Below are positions 46,236 through 54,944 of a stretch of DNA of 64,000 bases, in pieces. The stretch covers positions 23,172 to 87,171 of the forward strand of contig JAUCQB010000031.1 in assembly GCA_030372985.1 (NCBI GenBank). The letters run 5' to 3'. The DNA comes from Phycisphaerae bacterium (GTDB lineage: Bacteria; Planctomycetota; Phycisphaerae; UBA1845; PWPN01). The translations under genes were made by a program, and so were the position numbers. Every line of letters starts with the position of its first letter. Position 1 is the first letter of the stretch. The notes beneath the pieces were generated by a model that was given only the letters and a program-made list of their open reading frames with translations, was not told the DNA's origin and did no database searches.

Positions 46236-47081
46236 CTAGGTGGCCGCTCCCGCGGCCTCTAGGACCTGTTCGAGAAAAAATTGTTCTGGCGTGACCGAAG
46301 TCACGTCCCTGATGGGTTTGTTCAGGAAACGACCACCGATCTCGCGGAACCGCTGAGGGTTGTCGCTGACGTAACACCGCAGACGCCCGGGGGCCGAAGA
46401 ATCACTCAACGCCCCCTCGCGGACCAGTAAGTCGCGGGCCGCCAGGGCGGTTGCGCCGGCCGAATCGACCACCGTGGCACGGGGCATTTGTTTCATAACT
46501 GCTTGTGCGACAAGTGGATAGTGTGTACAGCCGAGGACGACCACGGCAGGGTCCAGATCTTTGACGCCCTCCAGGTACTCGGCCACAAGCATACTCATGA
46601 TCGGGTCGTCCCAGGTGCGACCCTCTTCGATCAGGGCCACGAGGCTGGGGCATCGCTGCTGCGCGACCGGAATGTTCGGGGCCAAAGCCGCGATTGCCTT
46701 TGCGTAGGCGTTGGAGGCCACCGTGGCTTCCGTGGCGAGCACGGCAATTCCGCGTCCCTGGCATCTTCGGACGGCCTCGGCCGCTCCCGGCTCCACCACA
46801 CCCAGAACGGGTACCGGCATCTTCTCCCTGAGGTAGTCGAGGGCCAGGGCGCTGGCCGTGTTGCAGGCGACGATCACCAGTTTCGGGTCAAACCGCAGCA
46901 AGAAGCTGCAATCCTGCTCGGCAAAGGTCAATACGGTCTCGGATGACTTGGTTCCGTATGGCACCCGGGCGGTGTCGCCGAAGTAGATGACCGTTTCGTT
47001 GGGGAGCTGTTCCTGCAGCGCCCTCACGACCGTTAGTCCACCCAGACCGGAATCAAACACCCCGATGGGACGATCATTCAT
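46236..47081 (-). CDS. murI: Glutamate racemase
   Basis: A 281-residue cytoplasmic enzyme that makes D-glutamate for peptidoglycan. Family motifs are complete: GVFDSGLGGLTVVRAL, the first catalytic Cys in VIVACNTASAL (C73), GVVEPGA and the second in VVLGCTHYPL (C185). Length is normal (about 265-285). AAGGAGGAG precedes the ATG. It converges with the DNase-I-fold gene and diverges from the Fur-family regulator. Its presence supports peptidoglycan synthesis in this organism. Confidence 0.95.
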   Translation of the reverse strand: MNDRPIGVFDSGLGGLTVVRALQEQLPNETVIYFGDTARVPYGTKSSETVLTFAEQDCSFLLRFDPKLVIVACNTASALALDYLREKMPVPVLGVVEPGAAEAVRRCQGRGIAVLATEATVASNAYAKAIAALAPNIPVAQQRCPSLVALIEEGRTWDDPIMSMLVAEYLEGVKDLDPAVVVLGCTHYPLVAQAVMKQMPRATVVDSAGATALAARDLLVREGALSDSSAPGRLRCYVSDNPQRFREIGGRFLNKPIRDVTSVTPEQFFLEQVLEAAGAAT

Positions 47082-47512
47082 GGGCTCCTCCTTGCCCGAG
47101 CAGGTTGCGAAATCCGCTGGGGGCAGAAACCTGCTTCCCAGTATTGAAAGACCAGCCGGCGACGTGTCAAGGCGAGACCAGACAACTCCCGTGCCCGACA
47201 GCCGGCGGGCAATCTGCTTTCATTAACTATCGTTCTTTCCGGCCGTTTGATTCCAGGCGAATCCGCCGGAAGCGAAGATCGTCCTTCCAGTCAGCCTGGC
47301 CGTCCGTGCCGGCAGGCGTAAATGTCGCGTTGGTTTGGTCCTTCTCTGCTGATTGTGTTTGGCTTCACTGTGGCTCCGGGCCCGTCCGGCGACGGATAGC
47401 CGACGCCTCCGGCCGTTGACCCCCGAGACAGCGATGGTTCCGCGTACGGCGGGCGTCATTTACCCCATTGACACATCATACCGGATGGTACAACATGCCA
47501 ACGGAGCCGGCC
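47082..47512. other. Divergent control region between murI and the Fur-family gene
   Basis: No gene is supported here. TTGACA at 47468-47473 with TACAAC at 47489-47494 (15-base spacing) is a weak promoter candidate that overlaps the alternative start of the regulator. I found no clear Fur or PerR box. Confidence 0.35.
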
Positions 47513-48061
47513 ATGGATCGCGAGTCCAAACAGCAGCGGGTGAAACGGCTCGAACGACTCTGCCACGAGCGGGGCCTTCCCGTAACCATGCAGCGACGGA
47601 CCGTCTTTGAGATGATCCTCGACCGAGAGGATCATCCCACAGCCGACCAGATCTATGACCAGACTCGAAAACGCATCCACACCATTTCCCGAACCACCGT
47701 GTATCGCATCCTCGATACCCTGGTCGGACTGACCCTGATCACGAAGATCTGTCACCCGGGTTCGGCGGCACGGTTCGATCCGAGGACGCATCAGCACGAC
47801 CATCTGGTTTGCCTTCATTGCGAGACCATTCTCGATCTCAAGGAGACGCGGTCGTCCAAAGTAGCGTGGCCCGATGTGAGCAGCTACGGATTCGTGATAC
47901 ACGATCACCACATTCACTTTCGAGGCCTCTGTGCCAACTGCATCGAAAAGCGCGGCGCCGAGGAGCGGACAACACAGAGGCCCGGTGGACGTCATCCCCG
48001 AACACCGGCGCGGGCAACGACCAGACCCATCGCCAAACAAAAAAGGAGAATTCCGTCATGA
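47513..48061 (+). CDS. Fur-family metalloregulator, PerR-like
   Basis: The start is ATG 47513, with GGAG seven bases upstream; ATG 47495 is an in-frame alternative. A winged helix (GLPVTMQRRTVFEMI, HPTADQIYDQTRKRIHTISR, TTVYRILDTLV) is followed by the metal-binding dimerisation domain with HQHDHLVCLHC, HDHHIHF and CANC. The two CxxC pairs form the structural zinc site. The unusual C-terminal tail of about 30 residues is basic and Pro/Thr/Arg-rich. The gene sits 36 bases before a cytochrome c peroxidase gene on the same strand, which favours a PerR-type peroxide sensor over an iron sensor; this is inference from context. Confidence 0.88.
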   Translation: MDRESKQQRVKRLERLCHERGLPVTMQRRTVFEMILDREDHPTADQIYDQTRKRIHTISRTTVYRILDTLVGLTLITKICHPGSAARFDPRTHQHDHLVCLHCETILDLKETRSSKVAWPDVSSYGFVIHDHHIHFRGLCANCIEKRGAEERTTQRPGGRHPRTPARATTRPIAKQKRRIPS

Positions 48062-48097
48062 CATCGCGGTATCGACAGATCAGCAAAGGAGGTTCCC

Positions 48098-49510
48098 ATG
48101 ATTGAGAGGACCCTTGCGGACAAGGGCCGAGCATCATGTCTGCGCGACGGGTGTGGTCTGGGGGCATCCCGGACCGGACCGCCGAGGACGGCCCTTCGGC
48201 GGTATCTGCCAGCTCCGGCCGCGACCTGTGCGTTGCTGCTCGCCTTCTCGGCATCCTGCGTTTCCCAAGTGGACGATCGGATGTCCGGGCAGATTCCCCG
48301 GGCGGAACACGGGGCGGCCGCGATGGACTACCAGATCCGCGAGTTCGACCGGCTGGTACCGGAATCCAAGGTGGACGAAGTGCCGCGCGGCTTCGATCCC
48401 GTCGTATGGACGGCGTTCATTCCCGAGGACAACCAGATGACCGCCGAACGTGTTGCCCTCGGAAAGAAGCTGTTCTTCGACAAACGACTATCGCAGGACG
48501 GGACGGTCTCCTGCGCGACCTGCCACGACGTGACCCGGGGCTTCACCGATCAGCGCCCGACCTCCGAGGGAATCGGGAACCAGCTCGGGCGTAGAAACGC
48601 GCCCACAACGATGAACGCGGTATTGCTGCAAACGCTCTTCCTGGACGGCCGCTCGCCGACGCTGGACCACCAGGCCCGGCTGCCCATCATCAACCCCATC
48701 GAAATGGGTTTCGCGGACGGCGAATCAGCGGTCAAGGCGATCGCCGACGACCTCGAGTATCAGCAAATGTTCAAGAAGGCCTATGGGCGGGAGGTCAACT
48801 ACGAGGACGTCGGCCGCGCGATCGGGGCGTTCGAGCGGACCATGATCTTCCTCGACTCACCGTTCCGACGCTATCTGGAAGGCGATGAGAAGGCCATCTC
48901 CGCGGACGCGAAGGAAGGTTGGCGCTTGTTCAACGAAAAAGCGCGATGCGTCAGTTGCCACCATATGAGCCTGTCGAATCCGCTCGGCACCGACAACCGG
49001 TTTCACAACGTCGGCGTGTCGGCCCGGCACTGGGACTTCGAAGCGCTGGCTCGAAAGGGAATCAAGGCCATGGAGGAGGACCCGTCCGAGGCCAAGCTTG
49101 AGCAACTTGCCTTGGCCACCGACATGAGCGAGCTTGGGCGGTTCATGGCGAGCAAGAACCGTTCGGATATCGGGGCGTTTCGCACGAGCATGCTGCTCAA
49201 CATCGGGATCACGCCCCCGTACATGCATGACGGCACCCTTGATACGCTGTGGGACGTCATGGACCACTACAACAAGGGCGGCGAGGCGAACCTGTTCCTG
49301 GACGGCGGGATGGAGCCCTTGGCGCTGACGGAGAAGGAGATCGACCAGGTCGTGGAGTTCCTTTTCATGCTGACGGACGAGCGGTTTGCCGGGGAGAACC
49401 GGCGTCAGATGGAAGCCCAGCGTGCCAAGGCGCAGAAGAATCGTCCTTTCCGGGATGACGAGATGGCCAATCGAAAGAAGCTGGCCTTCGAAGACCGGAT
49501 TAGCAAGTGA
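48098..49510 (+). CDS. Di-heme cytochrome c peroxidase (CcpA/MauG family)
   Basis: A 470-residue exported protein with AAAGGAGG six bases before ATG. A long basic lead (about 36 residues) precedes the hydrophobic segment AATCALLLAFSASC, so membrane or lipid anchoring is possible. Two c-heme sites are visible: CATCH (C139-H143) and CVSCH (C284-H288). Other family features are LGKKLFFDKRLSQDG, GRRNAPTTMNAV, LFLDGRSPTLD, AFRTSMLLNI and PPYMHDGTLDTL. These enzymes reduce hydrogen peroxide in the periplasm with electrons from small cytochromes; some relatives oxidise other substrates. It is followed after 13 bases by the metallophosphoesterase. Confidence 0.92.
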   Translation: MIERTLADKGRASCLRDGCGLGASRTGPPRTALRRYLPAPAATCALLLAFSASCVSQVDDRMSGQIPRAEHGAAAMDYQIREFDRLVPESKVDEVPRGFDPVVWTAFIPEDNQMTAERVALGKKLFFDKRLSQDGTVSCATCHDVTRGFTDQRPTSEGIGNQLGRRNAPTTMNAVLLQTLFLDGRSPTLDHQARLPIINPIEMGFADGESAVKAIADDLEYQQMFKKAYGREVNYEDVGRAIGAFERTMIFLDSPFRRYLEGDEKAISADAKEGWRLFNEKARCVSCHHMSLSNPLGTDNRFHNVGVSARHWDFEALARKGIKAMEEDPSEAKLEQLALATDMSELGRFMASKNRSDIGAFRTSMLLNIGITPPYMHDGTLDTLWDVMDHYNKGGEANLFLDGGMEPLALTEKEIDQVVEFLFMLTDERFAGENRRQMEAQRAKAQKNRPFRDDEMANRKKLAFEDRISK

Positions 49511-49523
49511 CAGGAGCAATTTC

Positions 49524-50651
49524 ATGAAACCAAGACATCCGAGTGTTGAAACGAAATACATGGAAGAGCGCCGGCAGTTCTTCAACGCCCTGCAGACGCT
49601 CGATCGGCGTTCCTTTCTCAAAGTGTCGGCGGCGGCCTTCGGGGCGGTCGCGGCCCAGGGGCTGCTGCCACCGACGTCGTTCCAGCCCGTGAACGTTGCC
49701 TACGGGGCGGACACGTCCGGAGAAGCCAAGTCGTTCCGCTTCGCCTATATCTCCGATTCGCATCTTTACGAGAAGGAGGTGAACGACCGTTTCGCGCGAT
49801 CGCTCATGCGGGCGGTGGACGACGTCAATAACCTGGATCCGCAACCGGACTTCGTCTTCTACGGCGGCGATCTGGCCCAACTCGGCCAGCCGAAGGAGCT
49901 TGATCTGGGCGCCCAGATTCTCAAGAACCTCAAGGCTCCGCTCAAGATCATGGTGGGTGAGCACGACTGGTATCTCGATATGGGCGAGAAGTGGATGGCC
50001 CTGTTCGGCAAGCCCATTGAGTCGTGGGACCACAAGGGCATCCATTTCGTCAAGCTCCTGAGCGTGATCGAGGAGGACTTCTGGACCGCCCGCAAGATGA
50101 CGCCGATGGAGCGAATGAAAACGGTGGCCGGGCTGGACAACGGCGTGCAGAAGCCGTTTACCGTCGGTCCGGAGCAACGGGAGTGGCTCAAGAAGGATCT
50201 GGCAAAACTTCCGGACGATGCACCGGTCGTCGTCTTTTCTCACTCGCCGCTCTACAAGCTCTACAAGAACTGGAACTTCTGGACCCATGATGCCGAGGAG
50301 GTCCAGGCGATCCTCAAGCGGTTCAAGAACGTGACCGTCATTCACGGCCACACCCACCAGATGCTGACCAACCGGATCGGCAACATCCACTTCCACGGCT
50401 TGCTGGCCACCGCCTGGCCCTGGCCCTACGCCCCGGAGGGGATGCCGGAACTGACCATTCAGATGACGCGGCCCGATCCGTTCAACCCGATGGACGGCTG
50501 CGGCGACGGCGAGGTCTGCGTCCATCCCGACGGGCTGGTGGACAAGATCCACAACTTCTGGAACCGCAATCCGGTGACCGTGGCGAAAGCTTATACGTTG
50601 AGTTGGGGCAAGGAAGCCGTGCCGCCGAAGCCCAACCGGCCGGCCTATTAA
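49524..50651 (+). CDS. Tat-exported metallophosphoesterase
   Basis: The start is ATG 49524, with AGGAG upstream; the frame extends to 49386 inside the previous gene but is not needed. The twin-arginine motif DRRSFLK (R28-R29) followed by a hydrophobic segment indicates Tat export of a folded, metal-loaded enzyme. Calcineurin-like motifs are present in order: SDSH (D78, H80), GGDLAQ (D116), GEHDW (about 145-149), FSHSPLY and HGHTHQ. The usual GNHD is GEHD, with Glu replacing the metal-binding Asn. The substrate is unknown. It sits between two heme proteins in a tight run of genes, so a role tied to that redox system is likely. Confidence 0.9.
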   Translation: MKPRHPSVETKYMEERRQFFNALQTLDRRSFLKVSAAAFGAVAAQGLLPPTSFQPVNVAYGADTSGEAKSFRFAYISDSHLYEKEVNDRFARSLMRAVDDVNNLDPQPDFVFYGGDLAQLGQPKELDLGAQILKNLKAPLKIMVGEHDWYLDMGEKWMALFGKPIESWDHKGIHFVKLLSVIEEDFWTARKMTPMERMKTVAGLDNGVQKPFTVGPEQREWLKKDLAKLPDDAPVVVFSHSPLYKLYKNWNFWTHDAEEVQAILKRFKNVTVIHGHTHQMLTNRIGNIHFHGLLATAWPWPYAPEGMPELTIQMTRPDPFNPMDGCGDGEVCVHPDGLVDKIHNFWNRNPVTVAKAYTLSWGKEAVPPKPNRPAY

Positions 50652-50669
50652 GACAAGAGGAGTACGACC

Positions 50670-51314
50670 ATGCAGACAAGAATACGACGCGCCCTTCTGA
50701 CTTCGGTTTGTGCCGCCTGCGCCCTCCTGTTGTGGGCCGCCTACAACCACGGCATTGCGGCGGACTGCAGCGATGGAGCCTCAGAGAGTGAGATCGCGGC
50801 GGGCCAAATCGCCGGAAAGCTGCTTGCCGACGCGCATATGGACCAGTGGAAGCGCAAGAACCCCGAGCGGGCAAAAGACTGGGTGGCCGAAGAGAAGGAA
50901 CGACATGCCATCAAGCCGCCGGCCGACAACTCGGACCTGCTCAAGGGCGACCAGGGAAAAGGACACAAGTACGGACAGTACACGGAACTCGACATTCTGA
51001 TGTGGGCCCGCGAGACCGAAAAGATGGTGGTCGACGGCTCCCGAATCTTCCACGATGCGAATGCCCTCGGAAGCACGGTCGCGGTTTCGTGCGACATGTG
51101 TCACCCGGACGGGGCCAATACGCATCCGGAGACCTACCCGAAGTTCCAGGCGCAGATGGGCCGGACGGTGCTGCTGCGGGACATGATCAACTGGTGCATC
51201 GAGCACCCGGTGCGCGGCAAAAGGCTCGATTCGGACGATTCCAAGATGCGGGCGCTGGAAGCCTATATTCTGGCACAGCGAAAGGGGACGCCGCTGAACT
51301 ACGGCAAGCACTGA
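50670..51314 (+). CDS. Exported monoheme c-type cytochrome, SoxA/TsdA-like
   Basis: A 214-residue protein with AGAGGAG before ATG and a signal peptide (about residues 1-30). One heme site, CDMCH, lies near residue 146. It is followed by LRDMINWCIEHPVRGKRLDS and MRALEAYILAQRKG. A Cys in this position (INWC) is shared with SoxA and thiosulfate dehydrogenase TsdA, where it binds sulfur substrates or the heme iron. The assignment to that group is by motif only. It follows the metallophosphoesterase after 18 bases and could be an electron donor to the peroxidase or a sulfur-oxidising partner. Confidence 0.75.
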   Translation: MQTRIRRALLTSVCAACALLLWAAYNHGIAADCSDGASESEIAAGQIAGKLLADAHMDQWKRKNPERAKDWVAEEKERHAIKPPADNSDLLKGDQGKGHKYGQYTELDILMWARETEKMVVDGSRIFHDANALGSTVAVSCDMCHPDGANTHPETYPKFQAQMGRTVLLRDMINWCIEHPVRGKRLDSDDSKMRALEAYILAQRKGTPLNYGKH

Positions 51315-51350
51315 CGGGCGGGCAGGGTCCGGCGACCCTGCGACCGCCCG
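51315..51350 (+). terminator. Strong hairpin directly after the cytochrome stop codon, no U-tract
   Basis: A 15-bp stem (51315-51329 with 51334-51350) with one two-base bulge and a CGGC loop begins at the base after TGA. It lacks a following U-run, so it may be a Rho-dependent or L-shaped terminator, or a 3'-end stabiliser that separates the peroxidase genes from the lipoprotein-rhodanese pair. Confidence 0.5.
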
Positions 51351-51709
51351 ATCTCTGCACGCTTGCTGCGACGAGGCGTCGTGCAAAGCCCCGCCGCTGA
51401 CCGGGCATGCCTGTCCGGCCTTGCGAGGCGGTCTCCGTGGCGGTCCCGGTCGGTTGGGTCAGCCTGACTCTGTCCGGCTCCTGCTGACTCCGGGCGGAGG
51501 TCCCCGGAACGGCCAACCGCCTGGGTGCCGGTTATCCTGGCGGCGGCCTCATCGGCCGCACGCGGTTAGGGCTTTCCGGAAGGGATAGAGGCGGGCGCGA
51601 TGGTTGCAGGCCGCGGGATCGCGCGTACAATAACTTGAACGCGCAGCCGTTCTGCGGCTCGTTTCTATTGCGGCACATGTTTGTGACAAATCATAAGGAG
51701 AAGACCATC
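51351..51709. other. Intergenic stretch before the lipoprotein cytochrome
   Basis: No gene is supported in these 359 bases. It should contain the promoter of the lipoprotein cytochrome-rhodanese pair. A hexamer TACAATAACT near 51626 could be a -10 region; I see no matching -35. Confidence 0.35.
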
Positions 51710-52246
51710 ATGTCGAACGTCCCCCCTGTTGGAAGAAAAGCATTCGCAGTCGCCCTTCTGGCGCTTGGTGCGGTCCTCGCATGCCTCTGCATTTCCGCGT
51801 GCGGCCCCACCGCGGGCGAGCTGTATGAACAACGCGTGGCGACAACCCAAGGACCCGCCATGCACGCGGTGACACAAGACCGCCTCCGCGAGATCATGAA
51901 TTCTCTGCGATATGCGCCGATACCCGACGCGGACCATACGGTTGCCATGGCCCAGGCCGACCGAGAACGCCAGATGAAGGAAGCCGCCACCGTTGCCTCG
52001 AAGATGGCGGATGCCGCCAAGGACGTTGCCCCGCTGGCCGACAAACTGGGACTCAACGCGCAAGAGAAGGAGCTCTACACCAAGCTTGGCTCCAAGCTGG
52101 CAAGCCAGTCACAGGAATTGAGCCGTCTCCTGAATGAAGGGCGTTTCGAGGCCGCCTCCATCCAGATGCGACAGACACAAGGAACCTGCCAGGCATGTCA
52201 TGCCTTGTTCCATCCCAGTGGAACGGTACCCATGCAGGCCAGATAG
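51710..52246 (+). CDS. Lipoprotein c-type cytochrome (class II-like)
   Basis: ATG 51710 is chosen: AAGGAG lies upstream and a lipoprotein signal follows (ALLALGAVLACLCISACG; lipobox ISAC). The mature part is mostly helical, Ala/Lys/Gln-rich, and ends with a single heme site, TCQACH, 14 residues before the C-terminus. A C-terminal CxxCH in a four-helix protein is the layout of cytochrome c-prime and related class II cytochromes. A membrane-anchored electron carrier or a gas/peroxide-binding heme protein are both possible. The rhodanese gene starts six bases after its stop. Confidence 0.8.
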   Translation: MSNVPPVGRKAFAVALLALGAVLACLCISACGPTAGELYEQRVATTQGPAMHAVTQDRLREIMNSLRYAPIPDADHTVAMAQADRERQMKEAATVASKMADAAKDVAPLADKLGLNAQEKELYTKLGSKLASQSQELSRLLNEGRFEAASIQMRQTQGTCQACHALFHPSGTVPMQAR

Positions 52247-52252
52247 GAACCG

Positions 52253-53257
52253 ATGGTGTTCTCCTGCGCTCGGAAGCTGGTTGTCTTTCTGGGTATGCTG
52301 GCGGCATCGCTTCCTGCCGTGGCAGACGACCCGGTCCAGACGGAGATCGTCGTGGAACCCGCGGCGTTGGCCGCGCTGCTTGCGGGCCGCGGCAACACCC
52401 CAGCCCTGTTGGATTGCCGTCCTCGCAAGGAGTATGAAGCAGGTCGCATCCGCGCCGCCCGGTGGGTGGACACCTCACTGCTTAAGAAGATGAGCCTGGC
52501 CGAGGACTCGCCGGCCACGGCGGAAAGCTGGGCGGATTGGTTGACCCTGCACGGGGTTGGTACTGACAGACGGGTGATCATTTACGACGACGGCAACATG
52601 ACGGATGCGGCCCGACTTTGGTTTCTGCTGCAGTTTCGGGGCATTGGCCAAGTCTCGGTGCTCAATGGGGGATTCGCCGGTGCCCAGGCCATGCTGGAGA
52701 CCGGCCGGATCCCCACGACCTCGGGTCCGGCGTCCCAAGCCGAAGTGACAATCCCGCACGCAGTGATGATCCCGTTGTTGCGGCGGCCCGGCTCGTGCCC
52801 GGTCGGCCTGGCTGACAAGGATACGGTGCGGGCTGCCACCAAGGAGACGAAGGCCGTCATCCTCGACGTGCGTACGGAGGCCGAATTCCGCGGAGTCGAT
52901 CAGGAGAAGAACCCTCGCCATGGCCACATTCCCCAGGCAGTGAACATTCCACACGCCCGGCTGCTTATACCGATCGAAAGGCAGCCGACAACGCAGCCTG
53001 TCACCAAGCCCAAGGGGTGGCTCAAGTCCCCGGCTGAGCTCCGCAAGCTGTTCAGCGAGAATGGCGTCACGATGGATCGCCAGGTGATTGTTCATTGCCA
53101 GAGCGGCGGACGAGCGGCTCTGGCCGCACTGGCCCTGATTCACGCGGGTTACGGTGACGTATCCAACTACTATGCCAGCTTCGCCGAATGGTCGTCCGAT
53201 CCGGCCCTTCCCGTGGTGGGCCCGGTGTCAACGACAGCTCCAGCCGCCATCCCATAA
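52253..53257 (+). CDS. Exported tandem-rhodanese sulfurtransferase
   Basis: A 334-residue protein with a signal peptide (about residues 1-24, ending PAVADD). Two rhodanese domains: the first (about 30-165) has LLDCRPRKEYEAGRIRAA, but its active-site position reads YDDGNMTD without Cys; the second (about 190-320) has HCQSGGRAALAAL with catalytic C282. An inactive first and an active second domain is the usual thiosulfate/mercaptopyruvate sulfurtransferase arrangement. It works outside the cytoplasm. It is tightly linked to the lipoprotein cytochrome (six bases), with a SoxA/TsdA-like cytochrome upstream, pointing to sulfane-sulfur chemistry. Confidence 0.9.
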   Translation: MVFSCARKLVVFLGMLAASLPAVADDPVQTEIVVEPAALAALLAGRGNTPALLDCRPRKEYEAGRIRAARWVDTSLLKKMSLAEDSPATAESWADWLTLHGVGTDRRVIIYDDGNMTDAARLWFLLQFRGIGQVSVLNGGFAGAQAMLETGRIPTTSGPASQAEVTIPHAVMIPLLRRPGSCPVGLADKDTVRAATKETKAVILDVRTEAEFRGVDQEKNPRHGHIPQAVNIPHARLLIPIERQPTTQPVTKPKGWLKSPAELRKLFSENGVTMDRQVIVHCQSGGRAALAALALIHAGYGDVSNYYASFAEWSSDPALPVVGPVSTTAPAAIP

Positions 53258-53280
53258 GGTCCGTGAGCGTTGAAATCCGG

Positions 53281-53319
53281 CCTGGCCGGCGACAGGTCAT
53301 GCGCTTGTCCCCGGCCAGG
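53281..53319 (+). terminator. Hairpin after the rhodanese gene, no U-tract
   Basis: CCTGGCCGG (53281-53289) and CCGGCCAGG (53311-53319) form a perfect 9-bp stem; GACA and TGTC inside extend it. It lies 23 bases after the stop and, like the hairpin at 51315, is not followed by T. Confidence 0.45.
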
Positions 53320-53514
53320 ACGGGCGCGATCAAGGGTGTTCTGAATCGAGCAGAACGCTTCGCGGGCGTGCCGCAGCATCCACGGCCATTTCTTCGCGCT
53401 TGAACCGGGCTGGGAGCCGGCGGATCTGGGGCGACTCTGCCGGGCGAAGGCTTGCAGGTCGAGTTGAGGCGGGACGGCGGGGGCGGAGTCGCAGCGAAAT
53501 ACCCGAGATTCAGT

Positions 53515-53559
53515 CCTTCAAAGAAGAAGGGCGGCATCAGCCGTTGGCCGATGCCGCCC
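53515..53559 (-). terminator. Terminator of the OprB-like porin gene
   Basis: GGGCGGCATC (53529-53538) and GATGCCGCCC (53550-53559) form a perfect 10-bp stem. Read on the minus strand it is followed by TTCTTCTTT. It lies about 35 bases after the porin stop codon. Confidence 0.8.
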
Positions 53560-53593
53560 GCAGAATCTCTGAGTCGAACCTGATCGCCGGCTC

Positions 53594-54832
53594 TTACAGG
53601 TCCATCTGGAAACGGACGCCGCCCACCAGTGCAGTGTCCGCGTTGCCGCCCCCCGGATTGCAGATGATCTGGAAGTCGGGGCTGATATGGAGCCACGGGA
53701 AGACCTCGATGCTGTAATACATTTCGATCCCGCTTTCCTGCACGATCGGGGCTGGGATCTCGTTGCTGGCGTTGCCGAAGTACCAGCCGAGGCCGCAGGT
53801 GTCGCGGTCCCGCGTGGGGATGATACCCTTGCCGCTGACGCCGAAGCTGTAGAAGTACTCAATGGGGTTGACGCTTCGGTCGGCCCAGCCGAAACGACCG
53901 AAGATGCCCACGCCCTGGTCCGAACCCTCCGCCTCAGTCCAGAGGTACTGGTCAAAGTTGTAGTAGGCGGCGAGGTTGCAGTCCTGCATTCCGCCGGAGT
54001 AGGTCGGCGTATCCTTGCAGGCGGTCACGATGCCGAAGCGCTGGTGGCCGAGCTGACCGAAGGGCTTCCATGTGAAATCCCACTCGTGGATGATGCTGGT
54101 GTTAGCATCGCCGTGGAAGGCGGTGTCAAAGCCCGTCCGGGTGGCTCTGCCGTCCGAATCGGCCACTGCGGTCAAGATCGACAACCAGTCGGTGGGGTTG
54201 ACGATCGCCGCGGCCCCCAGCGTGGTGTAGGGGAGGAAATTGCCGATCATCGGGTAGTTGCGCAGCGCCAGGTTCATGAATTGCGTTTCTTCATCGTTGG
54301 CAAACATGTTGGTGTCGAAGGCCCGAGCACCCCAGAGCTTGCCAGCGATGAGCACCAACTTGCCGTCGAAGAGAACCTGCTGGTAGAAGAACTCAGACAG
54401 GGTCATCTCGCAACTGTCGTCGCTGTCGGGCAGGAGGGGATCCAGGTTGACCGGCATGAGGCTGCCGACATGGCGGTTCACTCCCCGGCCCCACCTGGGC
54501 TCACCGAAGAACACAAACGTTCCACCCGGCCAAGCCCCGTTTGTCATTTTGCCGGTATCGAGTCTCAGTTCGAGCTCGGCTGATCCGGAATACTTGATCG
54601 CACCGTTCGTATCGGCCCCACCGTGCATGTTTTCCTGCACGATCTGGGTGATGCGCCAGTCCAGGGTGATTCCCTTGTCGGCCAGGGCCGTGCGGGCGCC
54701 ACCCCAATCGCCGGTCGCCTTGGACCATTCCGGCCAACTTCCGCCGTAGCCGGCGGGGGCAGTGGTCGTCTGCGCTATGACCACAGGAACAAACAGGAAT
54801 ACGAGTAATGATGCCAGCAGCGTCCTTGTCAT
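53594..54832 (-). CDS. Carbohydrate-selective porin, OprB family
   Basis: A 412-residue protein with a signal peptide (about residues 1-20, ending VVIAQT). It contains WPEWSKATGDWGGARTAL, the characteristic OprB start, then alternating beta strands (AELELRLDTG, GTFVFFGEP, LSEFFYQQVLFDGKLVLIAGK, GIFGRFGWAD, ALVGGVRFQMDL). OprB barrels let sugars cross an outer membrane, so this supports a Gram-negative-type envelope. It has its own downstream terminator and an upstream palindrome pair at 54945-54984. A sugar-enzyme and two transporter genes follow within 5 kb. Confidence 0.88.
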   Translation of the reverse strand: MTRTLLASLLVFLFVPVVIAQTTTAPAGYGGSWPEWSKATGDWGGARTALADKGITLDWRITQIVQENMHGGADTNGAIKYSGSAELELRLDTGKMTNGAWPGGTFVFFGEPRWGRGVNRHVGSLMPVNLDPLLPDSDDSCEMTLSEFFYQQVLFDGKLVLIAGKLWGARAFDTNMFANDEETQFMNLALRNYPMIGNFLPYTTLGAAAIVNPTDWLSILTAVADSDGRATRTGFDTAFHGDANTSIIHEWDFTWKPFGQLGHQRFGIVTACKDTPTYSGGMQDCNLAAYYNFDQYLWTEAEGSDQGVGIFGRFGWADRSVNPIEYFYSFGVSGKGIIPTRDRDTCGLGWYFGNASNEIPAPIVQESGIEMYYSIEVFPWLHISPDFQIICNPGGGNADTALVGGVRFQMDL

Positions 54833-54944
54833 GTGTGTGTCTCCTCAACTTGGAAGGGGCGCACCCTTGCACCGATCACACCAAAGATCGGACAAATCCG
54901 TACGACCGTACTCTGATGAGGCGGGTTCGCCGCGCCGTGCGAAC

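Noticed and set aside
53560..53600. A tRNA-like GAGTCGAACCTGATC segment
   Set aside because: It resembles a tRNA 3' half with T-loop, but no acceptor, D or anticodon arms can be drawn; the adjacent hairpin is the porin terminator.
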